Source of the DNA: Trissonchulus latispiculum
Taxonomy: Eukaryota; Nematoda; Enoplea; Enoplida; Ironidae
Reading direction: 5' to 3'
Assembly: GCA_030248195.1 (NCBI GenBank)
Contig: JASAND010019857.1
Location: forward strand, 124,001 to 188,000
Length of the DNA stretch: 64,000 nt
Within the stretch, counting starts at the first letter, position 1. Each line of letters begins with the position of its first letter. Below, piece by piece: positions 37,501-47,100 of the stretch. The translations under genes were made by a program, and so were the position numbers. The notes under the pieces were generated by a model. That model was not told the DNA's origin, ran no database searches, and saw nothing but the letters and a program-made list of their open reading frames with translations.

Positions 37501-40500
37501 TTTTGGTTTGTTAGTGTTTTTTGGTAAGTTTAATATTTTTGGTCCTGCTAACTTTTGCCAGCTCAAGCCTTTGCCAGGTGTTTTTAGGGAAGGGAGGGGA
37601 GGGTGAGGGTCCTCCTTCTCCAAGGTGGATTGAGGGGTAGACTTGCTCCCAGATCTGGTTTCTTTTAGGCGGAGCAGGTTTTTGTTTAAATAAGTATTGT
37701 TTTACGCATATTGATATTTCTGTCTGTCAATGTTTTTCTTTGTTTATAAATGTTTGTTTCTACTTTTGTTTGTTTCTATTGTTTCAGGTTGAGGTTCGAA
37801 CGCAGCTCCTGATGCCTCCGGACCAGAACGAGGACGTCTCGGGCCGCTCCACCTGGACCTGTGTCTCCAATCGGTCCTTTACCACCGTCTCCAAGTATGC
37901 CCAGTATCAGGCACAGTCATTTCAGCAGGCCCTAAAGGTGCCCTTCAGCTTCTTTTTGGCAGTAATATTGAAGGTTTAGTGTGCCCAGTGGAGGGGGGGC
38001 TGGGTTTAACGTTGTTTGAAGTATTGGTTTTGTTGTGCCTCTTTTAGTAGCTAAGGAGGCTTAAGACCCGTTCACACTTGCGTAAAAACAAATTCACATC
38101 GCAGAAGTATATACAAGACACAAGCATAGCCAATAGAATTTGAAATTCAACCTAGCCATGCTTTCTGAAAACAAATGAAAGTACAAACGAAACTAAGATT
38201 GTCACTACAGCACCTCCGACCCGAAAAATTCGGGCCCGAGGTGGGGATCGAACCCACAACCTTTGGCTGTCTAGGCCAACGCTCTAGCAATTGAGCCACC
38301 CGGGCACAATCGAACCAAGCTTAAGTTGGAATTCGTTCCCAAACTGTAGTGACATTTTTAGAAGACGCTTTCGCGTTTGACTGGCTACTCGGTGATGTGG
38401 TGTGCAAAAAGTTAAACTGAATTTCAACTTGTGCATAGTGTTGTTTCAGTAGCCCATTTTAGTTTCAGTTTCAGTTTCAGTTGCAGTCGACAACCTGAGT
38501 TAATTTCAGTTTCAGTTTCAGTTTCAGTCAGATACCAAAAGTAATTTCAGTTTCAGTTTCAGTTTCAGTCGTCATCCCAAAATAATTTCAGTTTTAGTTT
38601 CAGTTTCAGTCGCCGGTCAAAATTAATTTCAGTTTCAGTTTCAGTTTCAGTCGGTGACGCAAAATAGTTTCAGTTTCAGTTTCAGTCGGTGAAGCAAAAT
38701 AGTTTCAGTTTCAGTTTCAGTTCACGTTTTAGAATAGTTTCAAGCTTAGTCCGGTTTTTTCAGTTGAAGTCATCGTCCAAAAAGATAAATTTCAGTTTTC
38801 GCATATTTGTAATTTAGAACTGTTGAATGAAGCTGCAGTTTTATTTTAAATCTCAGCTTCTATGTCAGCTCTGAGCAAAACAGTTTTATCTAATATATTG
38901 TACTTGCAATCCAATCATTTTCTTTGTGAGGACAAAAAATTAAGACTCGTTCTGAATTAAGTGTTAATAGTTGCTTCTGTATTGGCTTTCTCATTAACTA
39001 AGTACCTAAACCATCTTGGTTATTCGCTTAAGTAAAGCATCTCTCCAAATGTAAAGCTGTTGAGGCCATAAAGCTTCATTGCTGCAATTCGATGCTTAGC
39101 TATTCGATGCTATGGGGGCCACATCAACCACTTGTGCTTTAAAAACTATATAAAGCAATTACGCTTTAACATAACTTCCTAGTTTAACTTTATCTAATAT
39201 GCTGACAGTAAATGATCTGAAAAGTAATACTTCTATAATAATACGAGAACCTAAAACGTATCACATTCCTTCAATTCTTTCGCAAGGAAAACTATTATGG
39301 GAAATCTGCAATTGCATTTTACAGAGAACTTAACCATACGCAGAGACTGAAAGGGTCTTTCACGCAGAGACTGAAATGGAGTTTCAGTTCCAGCATGAAC
39401 TGAAACCGGTTTCAGCTCCAGCTACAAGGAAAAACTTCAGATTTTACGCTGGGACTGAAACTGTTTCAGACTTTTCTAGTTTCAGTTTCAGTTTCAGTTT
39501 CAGTTCTAGAATTAGGGTAGTTTCAGTTTCAGTTTCAGTCGGATACCAAATATAATTTCAGTTTCAGTTTCAGTTTCAGTCGGCTAGTCTAAATGGTTTC
39601 AGTTTTAGTTTCAGTTTCAGTCCGTTTTCCAAAATAGTTTCAGTTTCAGTTTCAGTGACTGAAACTGAAACATGTAGAGACTGAAACCTAGTTTCAGTTT
39701 CAGTTTCAGCGACTGAAACATCACTACTTGTGCAAGCTTTCAATAAACCGCTTACCTCCCCTCCTACGCATTGTGTGGCACTGTATATTTTTTCTGGTTT
39801 CTTTTTTGTAGGAAGAGCAGGAGCGTATTCGAGTGGGCACGAAGGCACAGCAGCAGCAAGTCTCGCTGGACTACCACCCCTTTGCCAAACGGAGGCGACA
39901 GGACGGTCAGTACAAGCAGATCAAGTTCGGCACCAATGTGGATCTCTCCGATGAACGGCGATGGAAACAGCAACTCCAGGTCTCAGCTCTTTTTTCCGAC
40001 TATTTCTGCGATTTCTGATTTCTTTGAATGAAATTTTAAGGGTGCAGTTAATTTGGAGTAGGACAAGCTTTTTCAAAAAGAATGGTTGAAACGTTCCTTC
40101 TTTAGTTTGTTATTTTAGTCTCTCAGCCCTTTTCCTAGCTTTTTAATTTTGAATCGAACGGTTGTCAGTAGATTATGTAGGGGCGCGATAGCGCCCCTAC
40201 ATAATATGGGTATAAAGGCGTCTGCGCGGCCCCCTGGAGACAGTGTTGGCCTGGTGCCAGCTAATTAGAGGTCCGGGAGTGGTAAAAAGGTTACCATCGT
40301 AAACAACTCGGGTAGTACTACAAGGTCTAAGTTGGAATATGCTAGTGAAATTTGGAGTCCGCTTTTGCAAAAGGACATAAGCTTATTAGAACGAGTTCAA
40401 AAATTATTCACCAGGAGGTTACCTGGTATGTTCGGGTTAAATTACGAGCAGCGGTTAAGTCTGCTGCAGTTACCTACGCTGGAGACTAGAAGAATTCATA

Positions 40501-43500
40501 AAGATCTAATTTTAACCTACAAAATATTTAATGATTTGATTGACTTGAACTTGAACGACTTTTTTGATTTTAATAATGCACCGGTAACCAGGGGTCACCC
40601 TCTCAAAATCACTCCTGAGTTCTCTCGCTTAGATATACGAAAATATTATTTTAGCAGCAGAGTTGCTAAATTTTGGAATAGTCTACCTGCCGAAGTTGTT
40701 CTCAGTCCAACTGTGGCTAGTTTCAAAAGTCGACTTTCAAGTTTTCGATTTAATGTAGAAATAGGTGGTCGAGTAGTTGCAGTCGACAACCGGCTCAACT
40801 CGACCAGCGTCAGTCGCTAAACTACTTGTTCTTAATTGCAGTTTTTTCGTTTGTGTGGTACTGTATTTTTGAATTTAAATTGACGTATATATGTAGTTGG
40901 TATTACTTGTTTCTACCCTCCCGTGTTCTGTTGGCTGGCAATAAACATACTAATACTAATACTAATACAAGTACCACCATACTTTTGGTTCGAATTCGAA
41001 ACTTTGAATTTTTGCACTAGGCGATAGTTACCGTGCGTTTGTTTTTTTTCTCGGTGAATAACGCTTATTGGAAATGCATTTTACGGCTAAGTGTTGGAAC
41101 GATGTGGGCATTTTGGCACAATACTACTATCATATGTTGGTAGACAGGATCCCCCCATGCTACCTTTTTTTGGTCATTTTGGCACCTGGCCAATTTTGGC
41201 TCTGTGCCAAGGTCCCAAAGTCGGACTTTCGCTATTTTTCGCAAATTTTGGTCACACTTTTCTAGAACTGGGTAGAAGCTGGAGAGGTCTAGTATCTTTT
41301 GTTGAAAATTACCAGTAGGGGTGCATAAAGTAACGAGGGGGATTTTTTAATTTTGCTCCCTAGCTTTCAGGAGATGGGCCCAAACTTTGCATTTTTTCAG
41401 CTGTTTTGGGCGAAAAGTTTCTAAGTCCCACTTTCACTAGAAATGGCCTAAAAGTCACTAAAAATGGCGTTTTTCGGCCTCGGGGTGGTACCCATATATA
41501 GTAAATCGGGGTCGCTGAAAACGATGAGCATACTGCCGATACCGCCGGAAGTGACCACTGGTCAGCATGGCTCCCGTGGTTCCTCGCCCAGGGTCAAAGT
41601 TGGGAAAACTCACTCTAAACAGCGTTTTTCGGCGTCTTGGTCGGGGGCATAGATAGTAAATCGACTACGCTCGTTTCAATGGGCATATCGCCGAAACCGA
41701 CGGAAGTGACCACTGGTCACTACAGCCTATGGGGCCTATTGACCACTGGTCAAACGGCCTAAAACTGCGTTTTTCGGCATTTTGGTCGTGGGCATATATA
41801 GTAAATCGACTACGCTCGTTTCAATGGGCATATCGCCGAAACCGACGGAGTGACCACTGGTCACTCCAGCCTATGGGGCCTATTGACCACTGGTCAAACG
41901 GCCTAAAACTGCGTTTTTCGGCATTTTGGTCGGGGGCATATATAGTAAATCGACTACGCTCGTTTCAATGGGCATATCGCCGAAACCGACGGAAGTGACC
42001 ACTGGTCACTACAGCCTATGGCAGGCGCGTAGCCAGGGGGGGGGGGCCCGCCGCCCCCCCCGTCGCGATTCGAAGGTAGGAAAAATTAAGGAGAGAAAGA
42101 GGAAAAAGGGCAAAAAACCAAAAAATTTCGCGCCTTCGGCGCGAATTTTCTACTTTTTAACCGCATATTTATATATTGCATTTGCGAAGAAAAAGCTTAA
42201 AATGCATCCGATTTTTTCGAGAAAATTATATACCATTTTTGCCTAAAAGTGTCAAAAATTTTAAAAAATTTGTTCAGTTCTTCAGTATAAAAAGAATTGA
42301 AGATCCGAATACCGATTTTATTGCAAAAACAAAAAATTTCTTCAACTTTGGGGGGCTCCGCCCCCTGGTCACTACAGCCTATGGGGCCTATTGACCACTG
42401 GTCAAACGGCCTAAAACTGCGTTTTTCGGCATTTTGGTCGGGGGCATATATAGTAAATCGACTACGCTCGTTTCAAGGGGCATATCGCCGAAACCGACGG
42501 AAGTGACCACTGGTCACTACAGCCTATGGGGCCTATTGACCACTGTTCAAACGGCCTAAAACTGCGTTTTTCGGCACTTTGGGCGGGGGCATATATAGTA
42601 AATCGACTACGCTCGTTTCAATGGGCATATCGCCGAAACCGACGGAAGTGACCACTGGTCACTACAGCCTACGGGGCCAATTGACCACTGGTCAAACGGC
42701 CTTAAACAGCGTTTTTCGGCACTTTGGGCGGGGGCACAGATAGTAAATCGACTACGCTCGTTTCAATGGGCATATCGCCGAAACCAACGAAAGTGACCAC
42801 TGGTCACTACAGCCTACGGGGCCTATTGACCACTGGTCAAACGGCCTAAAACAGCGTTTTGGGATGAAGCGGATTTAGAGTTACCGTTCGTTCTCTTCGA
42901 ATGGCACTCAAAAAATATGTCTTTAGTCAGCGCTTATATTTAAATGGCTGAAATTATTGTTAACTGGATCACTGCTGTCATGGCTTGCTGAGCCTGATTT
43001 GCAGGTTGTGTATAGTTTATATGCTTACACAAATGGCGTAATGCCATGATGCATTAGACGCTTGGAGGAGAATCTTTAAAAGGACAGAAGGACAAGAAAC
43101 AAAAATGCTCCTCTGGAGCATGAAAAAAGTAATATGGGTGATGGTGAGGTTGCAAAATCAAGAGAGGACTAGTCTTTAAAATGCTTAATATGGGGCTAGG
43201 TTCAAAAATAGAAGAGGACTAGGTTGTGAGCGAATTAATATGGGCACAGCTTCGCCGAACAACCCATATTCGCGGGATTTCACGCTTCGTCTTAGCTTTT
43301 GTCTGTCGCATACAGAGCTATCAATTTCAGTCAGTAATAAGAAATTTAAAAAGTTGAATACGTACTCATTGAATACAGTTGTTTGCATATACGTACTCTG
43401 TTAGACTAGCTAGGAATACATGTGTGCGTAAATTATCATCATTTGGTCGGGTTTAACTGCGGCAAGCACGAGAAGAGATCTAAGGACATGAGGCTAAAGC

Positions 43501-43865
43501 TATTGGTTCAAGCAGGGAGGAAATAGAAGGTCAGAGTCCTAAGATTATTCTTGAAATATAAATTTTCCGTATAAATGAATAAAACGCACTGGTTAGTATA
43601 AAACGTTTCTCGCAGAAAAAGTTTGACTAATTATAAACAAAACGTAGCGTGGATGGTATGCATACTGATATACATTTATAAACCGCGAATATGGGTTGTT
43701 CGGCGAAGCTGTGCCCATATTAATTCGCTCACAACCTAGTCCTCTTCTATTTTTGAACCTAGCCCCATATTAAGCATTTTAAAGACTAGTCCTCTCTTGA
43801 TTTTGCAACCTCACCATCACCCATATTACTTTTTTCATGCTCCAGAGGAGCATTTTTGTTTCTTG

Positions 43866-43897
<32 letters not shown>

Positions 43898-44055
43898 TAT
43901 ATAGAAAATATTTATTTTTTTTTTTTTGTGTGTTGTGTTTTTTTTTTGTTGTTGTTTTTTTGTTTGGTTTTGTTTTTTGTTTTTGTGGTTTGTTTGTTGG
44001 TTTGGTTGTTTTTTTTTTGTTGTGTTTTTTGTTTTTTTTTTTTGTTTTTTGGTTT

Positions 44056-44109
<54 letters not shown>

Positions 44110-47100
44110 CACTGTTTTTTGCTGTTTTTTTACAATTTTACATTTCCTGAACTTTAAGACATCCTGTAATGCAGACTAATTTTCATACAATATTATGCAG
44201 CTTCTGTGTTTTCTCTAATATTTTGTTTTGTTTTTTCTTGCAGACACAATCTTAACTTTTTCAAGTCCCCCTGGTGGCCAGTGTTGGATGACCTGGCAGC
44301 GGCCAACATCCCCTTGTATAGATTTACTCAGAGGCCGGGGGACCTGGTTTGGATTGGGCCCGGAACCATACATTGGGTTCAGTCACTGGTAGGTAGCTGA
44401 TGTTTTCTCTTGATATTTAGATTCTATGGCTGCAATGCCACTTTACTGGGCTTTTTCTATCTGAAAAAAGTGGGGAGGGGGTGGGGTCGGGGTGGGATTT
44501 CAAGATAGTCTAAAATCGTCACAAATGCAGTACAAATAGCGTGTTTTCTACATACGTATATACTGCTAAAGTCATGCTAATAAAATGCTCAATCATTGAG
44601 TTTGAGTACCGAAATAGACGATTTTAGACCAAAAACTTACGACGAAGCTAGAAAGTATTTACAAATTTTGACGAAAAATTCTTAAAAATTGGCATTTTCT
44701 GGGCACCTTTTTCTGGGCACCTTATAGTGATTGGAAAAGTGGAGTAAGTCCCAAAAAGTGGGGGTGGGGTCGAGTGGAAGCGGTGAACCCAAAAAGTGGT
44801 AACCCACTAAAAACGCCCAGTTTTACTGCAAGCCGGCAATGGGCATTAATCTGTCTGTTAATGTATAATATTTTTATTTTTTATTGTGTTTTTTACTGTG
44901 ATTTTTCGCTGTTTTTGCTGTGTAGGGCTGGTGTAACAACATTGCCTGGAACGTGGGCCCGCTGACAGTGACCCAGTACAGGCTGGCCGTAGAGCGCTAC
45001 GAACTGAACAAGCTGATCTCCTTCCAGTCCATCGTGCCCATGATCCATCTGAGTTGGCAGTTGGCCAAAAACATCAAATTCACTGAGCCTAAGCTCTATG
45101 AAATGATCCGGTATGTATAATGTTTTTATGTCTTACTTTTTTCAAGTACTTATATTTTGACATGATGGTTTTCATAATAATAAATTCCGAAAATGGAAAA
45201 ATAATGTGTGACGTAACCTAACTTGTTCCTATAAATTTATATTTGACATGATTGTTGTAGTTGGTGCTTTGGAGGGTGGGGCTGTCTCAAGAATCATAAT
45301 TGAAATGGTCTGATAAATAATTTCATAATTTTATATTATCTTTCTTGTTTTTTTCTGGAAGAATTTTGTGCTACCTAAATTAATCAATTAATTTTTTGTT
45401 TTAATTATTAATTTCATATTTTCTGAAGTGTGTATTACACTGTTTCAAGGTCGGTCCTGCTGCGAACGCTGGCCCATTGCCAACTGACGGTGGACTACCT
45501 CCATGGTCTGGGCAAAGAGTTGCGCCACCATCCCCGGGTCGACAATGAAGTGGCACACTATTGCAATTGCTGTGATGTAAGCTGGTCTTTTCGGAAGTGA
45601 AGTGAAAGGGGGAAAGGGGGATTTTCGTTTATTGAGATTTCGATTTCTGTAAGCACGATTGTCTTCTTGAATAAAACTCGGGTAATTCCCTTTTTTATAG
45701 GTTTCACCCCATGAAATTTTGTGTGCCATAAAAATAATTATGTAATTTTCAGTTTTTTCTGTGCTGCAAGCACGCAAAGAAGGAAAATGCTTTTCTGTCG
45801 GCGTATTTTGTTTGCCTTTTTCATTGGGTTGCCGCTGTTTTCATAAGAAAGGCAACCCTTGGGCTCACTCCGGTATGTACTGGATACGGAGATGTTACAT
45901 AATATGGCCAATACTGAAAGTCACGGAAACAGCTCAACATAAGGTGCATTGGGAAGCTCTTGTTGCGCTGATGATGAAAAGTTTTAATAGAACCAAAGCC
46001 AAAATGCACTGAATTTGACTTACGGAGTTTCAAAGTGGTCATAAATGGTCAAAGGCAGTCAGAATCACCAAAAAATTTAAATTTCTCTGACTATTTATGT
46101 GTGCGCGTATGTATGTGTGTGTTGTAGGTGGAGGTGTGGAACATTCTGTTTGTGACTCAGCAGAGTCAAAAGTTGGTGGTCCATTGTCTGGACTGCGCCC
46201 TCCGGATGGACTCCAGCCTTCTGGCCTTCACTGTCCTCAACCAGTACACCATGGAAGACCTCTGTCTCACCTACGACCGATTTCAGTTGCACAGTGTACG
46301 TACGCAACTACAGTGCAAGTGTTTGACCTAAAAATGTAGAAAGCGAAATTGCTTTCATAGGGGTCGCGGCAGCGACCCCTATAATATGTGTGAAAAGTGG
46401 CTGGAGACAGTGTTCCTGCGCAGATTTCATGCGCAAATTGTAGAGCACATCGAGTTTAGTATGTCTGGGAAGTTTCAGCCCCGTATCACTTACCGTTAAA
46501 AAGTTGCGCCCCGGACCGGTTATGGCGGCGATGCTTTTTTTCCGGTTTCTCCTATTTGATGGTTGTATTGTACATAATGATCGCCGCTTTCACGTGAACT
46601 GCAGCGGTGGGCTAACCTAAAGGGCTATAGGGTCTAGTATTCCCCTCTAAAGAATTTAGGAATCACAACCCTTTTTGCGCCGCAGCTGCGCCACAGCGCC
46701 GCAGGGACGCCGCAAAGTCGACTCATAGCGAACAGTGACCATTTCTCAGGTCGAATGTTACGAGCTGGAGCTGATTTCTTTTTATATTCAGAAATTACAT
46801 ATATTGAACTAACTAACGGTCTAGGTTGCGTTTCTCTATCACTTCCCTAGCGACCACAGTGGCCCGTCAAAAATGGCGAAAATTCGAAAAATGAAAAATC
46901 GAAATTTCTCGCTATCTATTCAACTTTGAAAGCTCAAATCTTCCATACAATGGTTTTCTGTCACGGAGAATCGATTCCCGCAGTCAGTTTTACCGTCAGA
47001 CCCACCCGTCTTGCTGGGCTGGTTCCACTTTGCCGTCGGGAGGGCCAAGCCGGAAACCGCTTCCTGGAGGTCCATAGTAGGCTCTGCCTGGCCTCTCAAA

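Larger units (their letters stand above)
40172..43867. repeat. Hairpin-headed composite repeat unit, copy B
   Basis: Same 15-bp head hairpin (40172-40205), same downstream sequence, a 145-bp array and a foldback end as copy A at 30172. It has been opened by a LINE fragment (40325-40965) and another insertion (42022-42364). It occupies nearly all of the interval where one KDM6 exon is expected. Confidence 0.65.

Noticed and set aside
30172..40205. Head hairpins starting exactly 10,000 bp apart, as a sign of assembly duplication
   Set aside because: The two units differ by several percent and by different insertions, so they are separate copies; the round number is coincidence.
30961..42862. 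Regularly spaced repeats resembling a CRISPR array
   Set aside because: Units are contiguous 145-bp minisatellites without unique spacers, in a eukaryotic intron.
43837..44179. Long Phe/Lys-rich open frames on both strands
   Set aside because: They are the translation of a (TA)n plus T-run low-complexity tract; no coding signal.
45821..46042. Open frame in the KDM6 intron before the last zinc-domain exon
   Set aside because: Composition is intronic and phase does not fit between the exons at 45576 and 46128.
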